This document shows positions 9,650-19,910 of a stretch of DNA of 64,000 bases, piece by piece (position 1 is the stretch's first letter; each line of letters begins with the position of its first letter). This stretch comes from Skermanella mucosa. GTDB taxonomy: Bacteria > Pseudomonadota > Alphaproteobacteria > Azospirillales > Azospirillaceae. Below the pieces are notes generated by a model, which worked only from the letters and a program-made list of their open reading frames with translations, did not search any database and was not told where the DNA came from. The translations under genes and the position numbers were made by a program. Location of the stretch: the NCBI RefSeq assembly GCF_016765655.2, contig NZ_CP086106.1, positions 4,453,001 to 4,517,000 on the forward strand. The letters are read 5' to 3'.

Positions 9650-10594
9650 TCAGGGATTCGCGGCCAGAAGCCCGCGAGCGGTCCCGGCGTCGGTCAGGAT
9701 CTGCTGCTTCAGCGCGTCGAAGCTCTCGAACTTCCGCTCCGGCCGGATGAAGTCGATCATCTGCACCCGCAGATGCCTGCCGTAGAGATCGCCGGAAAAG
9801 TCGAACAGGTGGACCTCCAGCAGTTCCTTGAGCCCATCGACCGTCGGCCGCCGGCCCAAATTGGCGACGCCGTCCGTCCAGATCGTCTGGGCGCCCTGGT
9901 CTATGCCGGCGCGCACGGCATAGACGCCGTAACGGGGCCGCAGATATTCGCCCAACTCCAGGTTGGCGGTCGGGAAGCCGATGGTGCGGCCGCGCTGGTC
10001 GCCATGCTCGACCCGGCCTTCCAATTCCCACGGCCGCCCCAGCACGGATGCTGCTTCCCGGGGATTTCCGGCGGCCAGGAGGTCCCGCACGCGGGTGGAG
10101 GAGAAGACGCCGCCGGCGGCGTCGGCCGCGGGCTTCACCTCGGTCACGCCGAAACCGGCGGTGCGCGCCGCCTGATAGAGATAGCCGACGTCGCCGCCGC
10201 GCTTGTGGCCGAATACGAAATCGTAGCCGGCGACCACATGGCTGGCGCCCAATCCCGCCACCAGCACCTCGTCGACGAACTGCTGTGCCGTCTTGCGGGA
10301 GAAAGCCTGGTCGAAATGGATGACGAACAGCAGGTCGACCCCGACGTTCTCGATATGACGGGCCTTGGTGCGGAAGGGGGTGAGGCGGAACGGCTCGTCG
10401 GCCGGCCGGAACAGGCTGCGGGGGTGCGGTTCGAAGGTGAGCACGGCGAGCGGCTTGCCGGTGGCTCTGGCGATATCGGCTGCGGTGCCGATCACGATAC
10501 GGTGACCGCTATGGACGCCATCGAAATTGCCCAGCGCCACCACGGCGCCGCGCGCGTCTTCCGGCAGGTCTGTATAGTGTCTGAATAGTCTCAT
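9650..10594 (-). CDS. ribF: bifunctional riboflavin kinase / FAD synthetase
   Basis: Makes FMN from riboflavin and then FAD. The N-terminal nucleotidyltransferase domain has GNFDGVHSGH (the HxGH-like signature) near residue 25, VLTFEPHPR, and VVAGYDFVFGHKRGGD. The C-terminal flavokinase domain has GRTIGFPTANLE with the conserved PTAN, and YGVYAVR. The protein is about 314 residues, the usual RibF length. The start was placed at the second Met (10594, MRLFRHY) rather than 9 bases upstream, because RibF proteins usually begin a few residues before this segment. It converges with the methyltransferase gene and is separated from it by 12 bases. Confidence 0.94.
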   Translation of the reverse strand: MRLFRHYTDLPEDARGAVVALGNFDGVHSGHRIVIGTAADIARATGKPLAVLTFEPHPRSLFRPADEPFRLTPFRTKARHIENVGVDLLFVIHFDQAFSRKTAQQFVDEVLVAGLGASHVVAGYDFVFGHKRGGDVGYLYQAARTAGFGVTEVKPAADAAGGVFSSTRVRDLLAAGNPREAASVLGRPWELEGRVEHGDQRGRTIGFPTANLELGEYLRPRYGVYAVRAGIDQGAQTIWTDGVANLGRRPTVDGLKELLEVHLFDFSGDLYGRHLRVQMIDFIRPERKFESFDALKQQILTDAGTARGLLAANP

Positions 10595-10728
10595 ACCGGG
10601 CACCCCCTTGCCGCCCGGATCTCGATTAGCTCAAAAAAACAAGGATGTATATAGGCCGCGATCGGCGCGCGGTAAGCGTCCCGATCGCGGAGTCCCGCTG
10701 CGCCCGGGCAGACCGGGCGCTCCGCCCG

Positions 10729-11178
10729 TCACATCCGGGAGGGGACCATCAGGAGCGCGTCGCCGTCGATCACCACGTTGCCGGCCACGGTGCAGACCGT
10801 CTTGACCGCCACCCGGCGCTTCTCGGAGAAGATCTCGGTCACCGTGACCCGCGCCTGGACGGTGTCGCCCGGCTTCACCGGCGCCTTGAACTTCAGATTC
10901 TGGCTCAGATAGATGCAGCCCGGGCCGGGCAGCTTGGTGCCGAGCACGGTCGAGATCAGGCTGGCGGTCAGCATGCCGTGGGCGATGCGTCCCTGGAACA
11001 TGGTGGTGCTGGCGAATTCCTGATTGAGGTGCACCGGATTGGTGTCGCCCGACACGCCGGCATAGAGCACGATGTCGGCGTCAGTCACGGTCCGCGCATA
11101 CACGGCGGTCTGACCGACGGAGAGGTCCTCGAGAAAAAAACCGGTCAGGCCATCGTTGGCGCTGCGCACGTCATCCAT
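10729..11178 (-). CDS. MaoC-like (R)-specific enoyl-CoA hydratase
   Basis: A 149-residue single hotdog-fold protein with the MaoC/R-hydratase signature: DADIVLYAGVSGDTNPVHLN (catalytic Asp and His) around residues 35-55 and GRIAHGMLTASLIS. Relatives such as PhaJ hydrate trans-enoyl-CoA to (R)-3-hydroxyacyl-CoA and link beta-oxidation to polyhydroxyalkanoate synthesis, or act in acyl-CoA catabolism. The start at 11178 was chosen over an upstream in-frame ATG because the hotdog domain begins there and an AGAGG lies about 8 bases before it. The exact substrate cannot be read from the sequence. Confidence 0.85.
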   Translation of the reverse strand: MDDVRSANDGLTGFFLEDLSVGQTAVYARTVTDADIVLYAGVSGDTNPVHLNQEFASTTMFQGRIAHGMLTASLISTVLGTKLPGPGCIYLSQNLKFKAPVKPGDTVQARVTVTEIFSEKRRVAVKTVCTVAGNVVIDGDALLMVPSRM

Positions 11179-11430
11179 AATCCGACCTCTTCGTGTTCCA
11201 ATGCACACGGATTGTGCATCGGGCAGCCATTCTTTCGCAATGCGGCATAACCGCGCCCTTGCCGCGTTGATCCAGGCCACCATCCCATAAGACCTATGAA
11301 GGAGAGGTTAGTTCCGGACGCCTGTTGAATTGCCCTGAAGAGTTTGACTTTCCGGATACCCGAGCAACCGTCTATCGGACCCGCCGCAGTGGTCGGCACG
11401 GGTTTTCGGCATTTCAGGGGATAACACAGC

Positions 11431-12234
11431 ATGAGTCACGGCTTCGCCCTCATCACCGGCGGCACCACCGGCATCGGCGCCGCCTTCGCCAGGCTGCTTC
11501 CGGAAAGCACCGGCCTGCTGCTCGTCGCGCGCAACGAGGAGAAGCTCGCCGAACGTCGCGCCGAACTGGAACGGCCGGGACGGACGGTTGAAACGGTCGC
11601 CGCCGACCTGTCCACGCGGGAAGGCCGCGACAAGGTCCTGGACAAGGCGGCCGAGTGCGAGATCGACCTGCTGATCAACAATGCGGGGGCCGGCCGGTTC
11701 GCCCGCGTCCTGGACAACGATCCGGACGACGAACTGGCGACGGTGGAACTGAACGTCGTGGCCCCCACCGTGCTGACCCGCGCGCTGCTGCCCGGCATGA
11801 TCGAGCGCGCCCGGCGCGACCGCCGGCGGTGCGGGCTGATCCTGGTGTCGAGCACGACCGCCTTCCAGCCGATCCCGCTGCTGACGACCTATTCGGCGAC
11901 CAAGTCGTTCGTGCTGGCCTATGGCGAGGGCCTGCGGGAGGAGACCCGGCACGACCCGCTGGACCTGCTGGTGCTCTGCCCCGGCGCCACGCGGACCGAG
12001 TTCAGCGAGCGTTCCGGCTTCGACCTGGGCAGCATCCCCGGCGCCGACGATCCCATGAAGGTGGCGCGCGAGGGGCTGGAGAACCTGGGCCAGCGGACGG
12101 TCCATGTGGTCGGTGTCGGCACCCGGGCGGCGCTGACGCCGTTCCTGATCCCGCGCCGCATCGCCACGGGCGGAGCGGGCGCGATCATGTCGATCCTGGG
12201 CAAGGTCAACCGCATGAAGCCCCGCCAGATGTGA
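11431..12234 (+). CDS. short-chain dehydrogenase/reductase
   Basis: A 267-residue classical SDR. It has the NAD(P) loop TGGTTGIGAAFA near residue 8, the conserved NNAG at about residue 86, the catalytic Ser in ILVSSTTAF and the YSATK active-site motif near residue 154, followed by PGATRTEF. A basic Arg after the second strand (VARNEEK) suggests NADP preference. The substrate is unknown; relatives are often annotated as oxidoreductases of the DltE/YqjQ type. The gene diverges from the MaoC hydratase, with about 250 bases of shared upstream DNA. Confidence 0.85.
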   Translation: MSHGFALITGGTTGIGAAFARLLPESTGLLLVARNEEKLAERRAELERPGRTVETVAADLSTREGRDKVLDKAAECEIDLLINNAGAGRFARVLDNDPDDELATVELNVVAPTVLTRALLPGMIERARRDRRRCGLILVSSTTAFQPIPLLTTYSATKSFVLAYGEGLREETRHDPLDLLVLCPGATRTEFSERSGFDLGSIPGADDPMKVAREGLENLGQRTVHVVGVGTRAALTPFLIPRRIATGGAGAIMSILGKVNRMKPRQM

Positions 12235-12241
12235 GGCGGCA

Positions 12242-12865
12242 TCACCCGGCGCGCAGGGCGTGCCACAAGGTGCTGAACGCGAAGCCGATGAACATCACCC
12301 CGGTCGCGCGGATGATCCAGATCTCCCCCGACCGGTACAGGCGGCGCAGCGGCGGCGTTCCGACCAGCCAGATCAGGATAGCGTCCGCGACCAGGAATCC
12401 GGCGAACACCGCGCCCAGCAGGAGCGGCGCATTCGCGGCGGTCAGGGACTCCAGGTCCTGGGCCAGCAGGGCCGTGAAGACCGACAGGGTGACCGGGTAG
12501 CTCTTTGGGTTGGTGATCCCGAACATCAGGCCGCGGGCCAGGGGCCGCCGCACGGAGGTGGAGACCTGCCCCGAGGCGTCGCGCCGGACCAGGACGGCGC
12601 GGGCTCCGAGATAGAGCAGGTACGCCCCGCAGACCAGCGCCAGCGCCTGGAACACGACAGGCGCTATGACCTTGGCGCCGATCAGCGCGGTCAGCGCCAG
12701 CATGGCCCACAGGGTGTCGCCGACCAGATGCCCGACCAGGAACCCGGCCCCGGCCCGCCGCCCCTGAGACGCGCCAATCCCCAGCAAGGCCAGCACGGCG
12801 GGACCGGGTGTCAGGACGACGATGGCGCCCGCCGTCGCGGCTGCCAGCAGGATCGACGCTTCCAT
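12242..12865 (-). CDS. LysE/RhtB family amino-acid exporter
   Basis: A 207-residue inner-membrane protein with about six hydrophobic segments and the LysE-family N terminus (VVLTPGPAVLALLGIGASQGRRAG), where TPGP and the following Gly-rich loop are typical. The central FGITNPKSYPVT matches the conserved NPK motif of the family. Substrates of relatives include lysine, threonine, homoserine lactone and other small metabolites, and none can be assigned here. The 3' end faces the SDR gene with a gap of 7 bases. Confidence 0.88.
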   Translation of the reverse strand: MEASILLAAATAGAIVVLTPGPAVLALLGIGASQGRRAGAGFLVGHLVGDTLWAMLALTALIGAKVIAPVVFQALALVCGAYLLYLGARAVLVRRDASGQVSTSVRRPLARGLMFGITNPKSYPVTLSVFTALLAQDLESLTAANAPLLLGAVFAGFLVADAILIWLVGTPPLRRLYRSGEIWIIRATGVMFIGFAFSTLWHALRAG

Positions 12866-13035
12866 AGTGATTCGCTTGTCCGTTCAGTGCATCGGGCTTC
12901 AAGGGGTGGCGGCATCCTGGAGCGGCGGAGGTTCGCGGGCAAGGGTCCAGGGTGCCCGGCGCCGGCCTTTTTAGGCGATTGCCTGCGCCCGCCGATGATG
13001 GCATTCAAAATGCCTCGTCTTCAACGGAGCTCCCT

Positions 13036-14070
13036 GTGCCGGACCTTGCCACATCAGCCGCATCCCCAGCCGATCTGGCGGCGGCGGAGCCTGCCCGCCT
13101 TGAGCCGCCGCCGGCCGTCGGGTGGCTGACATTGCCCGACGGGGCGGTGATCCGCCACGCCTGCTGGGAACCGGACGCGGCGCCCCGGGCGACGCTGCTG
13201 ATGCTGAACGGCCGGTCGGAGTTCATCGAGAAATATGACGAGCTGGCACGGGACTGGAACGCGCGCGGGTTCCGCGTCCTCAGCCTGGACTGGCGCGGCC
13301 AGGGACTTTCCACCCGGCCGCTGCCGCCGCCGCGCCAGCAGCGCCATTACCTGACCGACTTCGCGATCCTGGAGGAAGACCTGCAGGTCTTCCTGGAACG
13401 GGTCGTCTTGCCGCGGCAGGCCGGGCCGCTGGTGCTCTATGCCCACTCCATGGGAGGGCATGTCGCGGCACGGTACCTTACGTCCGGCTGGCACCATTTC
13501 GCTGCCGCCGTGCTGTCGGCGCCCATGGCGGACATCAGCACGCAGGGGGTCCCCCGCCCGCTGGTCCGGGCGCTGGCGGCACTGATGAGCTTCGCCGGTT
13601 TCGGCACCGCCTATGCCTTCGGCCATGGCGACTATGATCCGGACCGGCAGGACTTCGCGACCAACCCGGTCTCCCACGACGCCAGGCGCTGGGCGATCCA
13701 TCACCAGTGGTTCCGCGCCCATCCGGAACTGCGGGTCGGCGGCGTCACCTGGGCCTGGCTGCGCGCGACCTTCCGTTCCGTGGACCTGCTGGCCCGGCCG
13801 GAGACGTCGGCGGCCGTCGACCTGCCCATGCTGGTGCTGAGCCCGGTGCAGGACCCGCTGATCCCGCCCGAGGCCCACCAGGAACTGTGCCGGCGCTATC
13901 GCAAGTGCCGGCTGGTGCGCTACCCCGAGGCCCGGCACGAGATCATGATGGAGACCGACGATCTCCGCGCGCGGGCCTGGGCCGATATCGACGGCTTCCT
14001 GGCCGGGGTGCTGCCGGAAGCGCCCGCCCTACGAGGAGGGGTACTCGGCGACGCCGCCATGGGCGCCTGA
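13036..14070 (+). CDS. alpha/beta hydrolase, lysophospholipase/monoacylglycerol lipase type
   Basis: About 344 residues with the serine hydrolase fold. The nucleophile elbow is [10 protein letters not shown] (GxSxG form, AHSMGG), the oxyanion region [20 protein letters not shown] resembles PldB, DWRGQGLS follows, and the acid and histidine are likely in [12 protein letters not shown] and [10 protein letters not shown]. The GTG at 13036 is preferred because GGAG lies 6 bases upstream; an in-frame ATG at 12952 would add 28 residues. The 3' end overlaps the convergent pyrE gene by 42 bases. A role in lysophospholipid or monoglyceride turnover is inferred from family similarity. Confidence 0.85.
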   Translation: MPDLATSAASPADLAAAEPARLEPPPAVGWLTLPDGAVIRHACWEPDAAPRATLLMLNGRSEFIEKYDELARDWNARGFRVLSLDWRGQGLSTRPLPPPRQQRHYLTDFAILEEDLQVFLERVVLPRQAGPLVLYAHSMGGHVAARYLTSGWHHFAAAVLSAPMADISTQGVPRPLVRALAALMSFAGFGTAYAFGHGDYDPDRQDFATNPVSHDARRWAIHHQWFRAHPELRVGGVTWAWLRATFRSVDLLARPETSAAVDLPMLVLSPVQDPLIPPEAHQELCRRYRKCRLVRYPEARHEIMMETDDLRARAWADIDGFLAGVLPEAPALRGGVLGDAAMGA

Positions 14071-14742
14071 CCAGTCCACCGGGTTGTTCAGGAACTTCTC
14101 GACCTCGCCCAGGGTGTGCGTGTCGAAATAGTTGTTGTCCTTGGCGACCCGCAGCACGTCCCACCAGGTCGCCAGCGCGTGCAGCCGCACGCCCATGTTG
14201 GCCATGTTGGTGCGGCTCTGCGGGAAGATGCCGTAGTGGAAGACCACGAAGGTGTCGGATACCCGGGCGCCGGCGTCGCGCAGCGCCTGGACGAAGTTGA
14301 TCTTGCTCTTGCCGTCGGTGGTCAGGTCCTCGACCAGCAGGGTGCGGGCCCCTTCCACCACGTCGCCCTCGATCTGGGCATTGCGGCCGAAACCCTTGGG
14401 CTTCTTCCGGATATACTGCATCGGCAGGGCCAGACGGTCGGCGATCCAGGCGGCGAACGGAATGCCCGCGGTCTCGCCGCCGGCGACGATGTCGATCGAC
14501 TCGAACCCGATCTCCCGGGCCAGGGTCGCCGTCGCGAAATCGACCACCGCGTTGCGGGCGCGCGGATAGGAGATGATCTTGCGGCAGTCGATATAGACCG
14601 GGCTTGCCCAGCCGGACGTGAAGATGAACGGCTTGTCGCCGTTGAAATGCACCGCCTTGATCTCGATCAGCATCTTGGCGGTGAGCGTGGCGATGAAGTC
14701 CGGATCGTGGGTCGCGCTGAGCGAGGTCTGGGGCGAGGTCAT
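14029..14742 (-). CDS. pyrE: orotate phosphoribosyltransferase
   Basis: Converts orotate and PRPP to OMP in pyrimidine synthesis. The 237-residue protein has [14 protein letters not shown] near the N terminus, [13 protein letters not shown], and the PRPP-binding motif [14 protein letters not shown] near residue 135. It lies 36 bases downstream of pyrC on the same strand, so the two probably form a pyrCE operon. The length is slightly above the usual 210-220 because of a C-terminal extension that runs into the convergent hydrolase gene. Confidence 0.94.
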   Translation of the reverse strand: MTSPQTSLSATHDPDFIATLTAKMLIEIKAVHFNGDKPFIFTSGWASPVYIDCRKIISYPRARNAVVDFATATLAREIGFESIDIVAGGETAGIPFAAWIADRLALPMQYIRKKPKGFGRNAQIEGDVVEGARTLLVEDLTTDGKSKINFVQALRDAGARVSDTFVVFHYGIFPQSRTNMANMGVRLHALATWWDVLRVAKDNNYFDTHTLGEVEKFLNNPVDWSGAHGGVAEYPSS

Positions 14743-14778
14743 GGGCGGGGTCCGTGGCAGGAGTCAGAAGATCGGAAA

Positions 14779-15837
14779 TCAGGATTCGGGAACGAGGCGC
14801 CAGTCCAGGCGCTCGCCGCTCCGGAAGGGAAGCACGGCGTCGCCATCGGCGGACAGGACGATGTCCGGGACGGTCTGGCCGCTCCGTTCCAGCGTGACCG
14901 TGTCGGGATTGGGGTCCAGGCCGTAGAAGCGGGGACCGTTCAGGCTGGCGAATGCCTCGAACCGGTCGAGCGCCCCCTCCTCCGCGAAGACCTGGGCATA
15001 GACCTCCACCGCGGTCGGCGCCGTGAAGACGCCGGCGCAGCCGCAGGCGCTTTCCTTGGCGGTCACGGAATGGGGGGCGCTGTCGGTGCCCAGGAAGAAC
15101 GGTGCCGCTCCCGACGTTGCGGCGCGGCGCAGCGCCAGCCGGTGGCGCTCGCGCTTGGCGATCGGCAGGCAATAGAGATGCGGCCGGATGCCGCCGGCGA
15201 AGATGTGGCTGCGGTTGATCACCAGATGATGGGCGGTGATGGTGGCGCCCAGCCGGCCGCTGGCGTCGGCGGACACGAAGTCCGCCGCCTCCTCCGTGGT
15301 GATGTGCTCGAACACCACCTTGAGCTCCGGATAGCGCTTCAGCAGCGGCGCCAGCACGCGGTCGATGAACACTGCCTCGCGGTCGAAGATGTCCACGTCC
15401 TGGTCGGTCACCTCGCCATGGACCAGCAGCGGCATGCCGATGCGCTGCATCCGCTCCAGCACGGCGGAGACCTTGTCGAGGTCGGTCACGCCGTGGGCCG
15501 AGTTGGTGGTGGCGTGCGCCGGGTAGAGCTTGACCGCGGTGAAGACGCCTTCCTCATGGCCTCGCGCGATCTCGTCCGGATCGGCGCCGTCGGTCAGGTA
15601 GCAGGTCATCAGCGGCTGGAAGGCCGAGCCTTCCGGCAGGGCGTCGCGGATCGCCTCCGCGTAGCGCTTCGCCTGATCCACCGTGGTGACCGGCGGCTTC
15701 AGGTTGGGCATGATGATGGCGCGGCCGAACTGCCGCGCGGTGAAGGGCAGCACCGCCTTCAGCATGGCGCCGTCGCGGAGATGCAGGTGCCAGTCGTCGG
15801 GACGGCGTATGGTGAGGCTGTTCGGCGTGTCTGACAT
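14779..15837 (-). CDS. pyrC: dihydroorotase
   Basis: A zinc amidohydrolase of 352 residues that closes carbamoyl-aspartate to dihydroorotate. It belongs to the short PyrC class (E. coli type, 348 residues). The metal-binding HLHLRDG ([10 protein letters not shown]) lies near residue 15, and the conserved [12 protein letters not shown] supplies the carboxylated lysine. [14 protein letters not shown] and the Asp-bearing LGTDSAPH complete the active site. It starts 180 bases from the divergent hisS gene and precedes pyrE. Confidence 0.95.
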   Translation of the reverse strand: MSDTPNSLTIRRPDDWHLHLRDGAMLKAVLPFTARQFGRAIIMPNLKPPVTTVDQAKRYAEAIRDALPEGSAFQPLMTCYLTDGADPDEIARGHEEGVFTAVKLYPAHATTNSAHGVTDLDKVSAVLERMQRIGMPLLVHGEVTDQDVDIFDREAVFIDRVLAPLLKRYPELKVVFEHITTEEAADFVSADASGRLGATITAHHLVINRSHIFAGGIRPHLYCLPIAKRERHRLALRRAATSGAAPFFLGTDSAPHSVTAKESACGCAGVFTAPTAVEVYAQVFAEEGALDRFEAFASLNGPRFYGLDPNPDTVTLERSGQTVPDIVLSADGDAVLPFRSGERLDWRLVPES

Positions 15838-16016
15838 CGCATGCGGTCCGCTGACGGGGGGATCTTCCGGCGTTCGCCTCAGCGGGTTTTAGAGACTTTG
15901 CCGTCCCGGCTCAACCGGCATGGGCGGTGGTCTGGTTTGCGCGAGCGCACGGAAGCCGCTAGATTGCCGGCCCTGTTGAAGCTCCCCGAAAAATCCGGCC
16001 CCCGAAGAAAACCGAC

Positions 16017-17366
16017 ATGAGCCTGATCCAAGCCAAGACCCCGCCGGGCGTGATGGAACTGCTGCCCAAGGACCAGATCGCTTTCCAGCGATTCCTGGAC
16101 ACCATCCGGCGCGGATACGAGCGCTTCGGCTTCCTGCCGGTGGAAACCCCGGTGTTCGAGACCGTGGACGTGCTGCTGACCAAGACCGGCGGCGAGACCG
16201 AGAAGCAGGTCTATTTCGTCCAGTCCACCGGTGCTCGCCAGCAAGGCAAGGACGCCGAGCTGGCGCTGCGCTTCGACCTGACCGTGCCGCTGGCCCGCTA
16301 TGTGGCCGAGCACGAGCATGACCTGGCCTTCCCGTTCCGCCGGTACCAGATGCAGCGGGTGTATCGCGGCGAGCGGGCGCAGAAGGGGCGGTTCCGCGAG
16401 TTCTACCAGTGCGACATCGACGTGATCGGCAAGGACAGCTTGCCCGTCGCCTACGACGCCGAGATGCCGGCGGTGATCTACCACGTCTTCCGCGAGCTGA
16501 ACGTCGGCGGCTTCACCATCAACTTCAACAATCGCAAGATGCTGGCCGGGCTGTTCGAGACCTTCTCGATCGAGGACGGCGAGCGGCGCAAGCTGGCGCT
16601 CCGCGAGATCGACAAGCTGGACAAGATCGGCCGGGACAAGGTGATCGAGAGCCTGTCCGGCGAGGGGATCGGGCTGGACCGCGAGCTTGCGACGCGGCTG
16701 CTGGACGCGATCGGCCTGACCGGCACCAATGCCGAGATCATGGCGGCCCTGGGCGCCATGGCGGGCAGGAGCGAGCTGTTCGCCCAGGGGCTGGCGGAGC
16801 TGGAAGCCGTGCTGGCCGGCCTGAAGGCGCTGAAGGTGCCGGAGGAGTTCTACCGGATCAACCCGGCCATCGCGCGCGGGCTGGACTATTACACCGGCAC
16901 GGTCTACGAGACCTTCCTGAACGACTTCCCCGGGATCGGCAGCGTCTGCTCGGGCGGGCGCTACGACAATCTGGCGAGCCACTACACCAAGTCGAGGCTG
17001 CCGGGCGTCGGCATCTCGATCGGCGCCACCCGGCTGTTCTACCAGCTGAAGGAGGCCGGCGTCATCAAGGGCGACGGCAGCACCAGCGCCGTGCTGGTGA
17101 CCCAGCTGGACCCGGCGCTGTCCGCCGACTATCTCGCGATCGCCGCCGAGCTGCGTGGCGCCGGGATCAACACGGAAGTGCAGTTCGAGGCGTCCAAGAT
17201 CGCCAAGCAGCTCAAATACGCCGACCGCGCCGGCATCCGCTTCGCCGTCCTTATGGGCACGGACGAGCAGGCGCGCGGCACGGTGACGCTGAAGGACCTG
17301 GGCAAGGGCGAGCAGCACGACGTGCCGCGGGCGGAACTGGCGGAGCGGGTGCGCGGACTGATCTAG
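16017..17366 (+). CDS. hisS: histidyl-tRNA synthetase
   Basis: A class II aminoacyl-tRNA synthetase of 449 residues. Motif 1 region: [14 protein letters not shown]. Motif 2: [27 protein letters not shown]. The histidine-specific stretch is [11 protein letters not shown] near residue 285, and motif 3 is [12 protein letters not shown]. The C-terminal anticodon-binding domain spans about residues 350-440 ([20 protein letters not shown]). It is somewhat longer than E. coli HisS (424), with an insert after motif 2 that includes [14 protein letters not shown], as in many alphaproteobacteria. Confidence 0.96.
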   Translation: MSLIQAKTPPGVMELLPKDQIAFQRFLDTIRRGYERFGFLPVETPVFETVDVLLTKTGGETEKQVYFVQSTGARQQGKDAELALRFDLTVPLARYVAEHEHDLAFPFRRYQMQRVYRGERAQKGRFREFYQCDIDVIGKDSLPVAYDAEMPAVIYHVFRELNVGGFTINFNNRKMLAGLFETFSIEDGERRKLALREIDKLDKIGRDKVIESLSGEGIGLDRELATRLLDAIGLTGTNAEIMAALGAMAGRSELFAQGLAELEAVLAGLKALKVPEEFYRINPAIARGLDYYTGTVYETFLNDFPGIGSVCSGGRYDNLASHYTKSRLPGVGISIGATRLFYQLKEAGVIKGDGSTSAVLVTQLDPALSADYLAIAAELRGAGINTEVQFEASKIAKQLKYADRAGIRFAVLMGTDEQARGTVTLKDLGKGEQHDVPRAELAERVRGLI

Positions 17367-17714
17367 GGCCACGGATCACGGCGATGGCCGGAGATGATCC
17401 CGGCGGGATCTCCGACCATCGGCGCTGTCCGTGGCAGTCCTCGGCACGAATTGACCTTGTCGGCTCCGTGCCGCGGACGGCGCATGCTGGCTGCGCGAAG
17501 AGGTCCGACCCGGCTCAAGGCGGGGTCAGCTTTCGATCACTTGGTCGCGCAAACCCGGAAATAACCGGTGTTCCAATGGGTCCAAACGCCGTCCGGTTCC
17601 ATTGCCTTCCAGGCGCCGAACAAGGGAACTCCTCGCACGAGGTTGAGGGTGATCTCCTATATAGGAGGGAGTGACAACCCTCCCCTGTACCGGGCCGAAC
17701 CGGCGAGCAGCCAC
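17367..17714. other. gap between hisS and the next gene
   Basis: About 350 bases with no convincing gene if the following protein starts at 17715. Bases about 17389-17425 form an inverted repeat (GGAGAT with ATCTCC around a GC-rich core) that could end hisS transcripts, but it lacks a T run. Nothing else recognisable was seen; no tRNA-like cloverleaf was found here. Confidence 0.4.
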
Positions 17715-18152
17715 TTGATCTCTTCTCCCGCGCCGTCCCTCTCCGTTCCCCCGGCCGTCCTCGTCCACGGCATCGACGGCCTGCGCGCCGCCCTGGCCGC
17801 CGCGGCGAGCCTCGGGCGCCCGCTCACGGTGGTGAGCTTGCCCGGAGCGGCCGGGTCCGCCGGGGCGTCCTGGTTCCATGCCCTGGTCCAGGCGGGATCG
17901 GCGGAGCATCCGGACGTGCCGCTGACCGCGGTGCTGGATTGCGGCGACCAGCCCGGCCATGCGCTGGCGGCGCTGCGCGTCGGAGTCCGCCATTTGCTGC
18001 TGGCCGACTCGGTGCCGGCCTGGCCGCGCGTCCGGGCGATCGCGGAGGCCGCCGGCGCCACGCTGTACGGCTTGGCCGGCCCGGTCTTCGATCCGCGCTT
18101 CTTCCGCGACCCCGTCCGGGGATGCCGCGAATGGCTCGCGGTAAACCCATAG
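17715..18152 (+). CDS. conserved hypothetical protein upstream of aldolase
   Basis: A 145-residue Ala-rich protein when started at the TTG at 17715 (Leu-Ile-Ser-Ser); an in-frame ATG at 17568 would add 49 residues of unlike composition. It contains alternating hydrophobic strands and helices (LTVVSLPGAAGSAGASWFHALV, LTAVLDCGDQPGHALAAL, VRHLLLADSVPAWPRV) that suggest a small Rossmann- or TIM-like alpha/beta domain. No catalytic motif is recognised. It ends 86 bases before the aldolase gene on the same strand and may be co-transcribed. GC bias at third positions supports coding. The function is unknown. Confidence 0.6.
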   Translation: MISSPAPSLSVPPAVLVHGIDGLRAALAAAASLGRPLTVVSLPGAAGSAGASWFHALVQAGSAEHPDVPLTAVLDCGDQPGHALAALRVGVRHLLLADSVPAWPRVRAIAEAAGATLYGLAGPVFDPRFFRDPVRGCREWLAVNP

Positions 18153-18238
18153 GGCGAACCGACGCAGCGTTGCAAACGGTGCCTCGAACGGCTATGCAAA
18201 GCCGTATTTCCGACAGAAAACAAATCGGGACCTGGACC

Positions 18239-19168
18239 ATGAAGATCACGCGCCGCGTCAAAGAGATCCTCGCCAATTACGAGAGCGACAATCCGGGAAC
18301 CAAGGGCAACCTCGCCCGCATCCTGATGGAAGGCCGTCTCGGCGGTACCGGCAAGCTGATCATCCTGCCGGTGGACCAGGGCTTCGAGCATGGCCCGGCG
18401 CGGAGCTTCGCGCCCAATCCCGCCGGCTACGACCCGCACTACCACTACCAGATGGCGATCGACGCCGGCCTGAGCGCCTATGCGGCTCCGCTGGGTCCGC
18501 TCGAAGCCGGTGCCGACACCTTCGCCGGCGCCATCCCGACCATCCTGAAGATGAACAGCGCCAACAGCCTGTCGCGCCAGAAGGAAGCCGCCGACCAGGC
18601 GGTGACCGCCAGCGTCAAGGACGCGCTGCGGCTGGGCTGCACGGCCATCGGCTTCACCATTTATCCCGGCTCGGACGCCATGTACCAGCAGTACGAGGAG
18701 ATCCGGGAGCTGAGCGCCGAGGCCAAGAGCTACGGCATCCCGACGGTACTGTGGTCCTATCCCCGCGGCGGTCCCGTCACCAAGGACGGCGAGCTGGCGG
18801 TCGACGTGATCGCCTATGCCGCCCACATGGCGGCCCTGCTCGGCGCCCACATCATCAAGGTCAAGCTGCCGACCGAATATCTTGAGAACGCCGACGCCAA
18901 GAAGGTCTACCAGCAGCGCGAGATCCCGATCGGCACCTTGCCGGAGCGGGTGCGCCACGTGATGCAGTCCTGCTTCAACGGCCGGCGCATCGTGGTGTTC
19001 TCGGGCGGCGCCCACAAGGACGAGAATGCCATCTTCGACGACGCGCGGGCGATCCGCGACGGCGGCGGCAACGGCTCGATCATCGGCCGCAACAGCTTCC
19101 AGCGGTCCCGCGAGGACGCGCTGGCGCTGCTCGACCGGCTGATGAAGATCTATCTCGGGAAGGAATAA
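18239..19168 (+). CDS. fbaB: class I fructose-bisphosphate aldolase (DhnA/FbaB type)
   Basis: A Schiff-base aldolase of 309 residues that interconverts fructose-1,6-bisphosphate and triose phosphates. It has the DhnA-family signature [15 protein letters not shown] near residue 40 and the phosphate-binding segments [10 protein letters not shown] and [14 protein letters not shown] near the C terminus. The lysine in [11 protein letters not shown] is the likely Schiff-base residue of this archaeal/bacterial type, inferred from the family. The ATG at 18239 fits the family N terminus; a longer upstream frame is spurious. A terminator follows. Confidence 0.9.
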   Translation: MKITRRVKEILANYESDNPGTKGNLARILMEGRLGGTGKLIILPVDQGFEHGPARSFAPNPAGYDPHYHYQMAIDAGLSAYAAPLGPLEAGADTFAGAIPTILKMNSANSLSRQKEAADQAVTASVKDALRLGCTAIGFTIYPGSDAMYQQYEEIRELSAEAKSYGIPTVLWSYPRGGPVTKDGELAVDVIAYAAHMAALLGAHIIKVKLPTEYLENADAKKVYQQREIPIGTLPERVRHVMQSCFNGRRIVVFSGGAHKDENAIFDDARAIRDGGGNGSIIGRNSFQRSREDALALLDRLMKIYLGKE

Positions 19169-19183
19169 CTCCCGGGCTTTCCG

Positions 19184-19229
19184 CTCCTCCGGGCCGGGCA
19201 CCCGTGGCCCGGTCCGGGGGAGCGTTTTC
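19184..19229 (+). terminator. rho-independent terminator after the aldolase gene
   Basis: A 16-bp stem with two wobble pairs (arms 19184-19199 and 19209-19224, loop of 9) is followed by GTTTTC. It lies between the aldolase stop and the thiE ribosome site, so thiE may depend on read-through or on its own promoter. Confidence 0.8.
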
Positions 19230-19251
19230 ATTTCTGGCGGAGTTATCTTCC

Positions 19252-19890
19252 ATGGCGGACTGCCGCCTCTATCTCTGCACGCCGCCGGCGCTCGACCCGG
19301 TCGTGTTCGCCGACCAGCTGGCGCAAGCCCTGGACGGCGGGGACGTCGCCTGCGTCCAGCTCCGGCTGAAGGACGTGGACGACGACACCGTGCGCCGCGC
19401 CGTCGATGCGCTGCGGCCGGTCTCGCAGTCGCGCGGCGTCGCCTTCATCCTGAACGACCGGCCGGACCTGGCGGCGGAGATGGGATGCGACGGCGTTCAT
19501 GTCGGCCAGAGCGATTGGCCCTATGCGAAGGCGCGGAAGGCCGTGGGAGCCGACGCCATCGTGGGCGTGACCTGCCATGACAGCCGCCACTTGGCGATGG
19601 AAGCGGCGGAGGCCGGCGCCGACTATGTCGCGTTCGGCGCGTTCTATCCGACCACGACCAAGCCGTCCCACTACCGGCCGGGGCCCGACCTGCTGCAATG
19701 GTGGTCGGAGATGATGGAAGTCCCCTGCGTCGCCATCGGCGGCATCACGCCGGAGAACTGCACGCCGCTGGTCAAGGCCGGCGCCGATTTCATCTGCGTC
19801 GTCACGGCCGTGTGGAACCACCCGGAGGGTCCGGGCGCCGGGGTCAAGGCGTTCAACGCGGCGATCGAGGCGGTGTCGGGAGCCGCCTGA
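19252..19890 (+). CDS. thiE: thiamine phosphate synthase
   Basis: A TIM-barrel enzyme of 212 residues that joins the thiazole and pyrimidine moieties of thiamine. It has the ThiE hallmarks: [11 protein letters not shown] near residue 38, [25 protein letters not shown] with the pyrophosphate-binding Asn-Asp, [34 protein letters not shown], and [11 protein letters not shown]. The ATG at 19252 has GGCGGAG about 9 bases upstream. No other thiamine gene is nearby. It converges with the small membrane-protein gene; a 14-base palindrome (19890-19903) lies between them. Confidence 0.92.
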   Translation: MADCRLYLCTPPALDPVVFADQLAQALDGGDVACVQLRLKDVDDDTVRRAVDALRPVSQSRGVAFILNDRPDLAAEMGCDGVHVGQSDWPYAKARKAVGADAIVGVTCHDSRHLAMEAAEAGADYVAFGAFYPTTTKPSHYRPGPDLLQWWSEMMEVPCVAIGGITPENCTPLVKAGADFICVVTAVWNHPEGPGAGVKAFNAAIEAVSGAA

Positions 19891-19910
19891 CCGCCGCGGC
19901 GGTACCGGTC

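Noticed and set aside
17367-17714. tRNA or small RNA gene between hisS and the hypothetical gene
   Set aside because: Short inverted repeats exist, but no cloverleaf or T-loop sequence (GGTTCRANTCC) was found.
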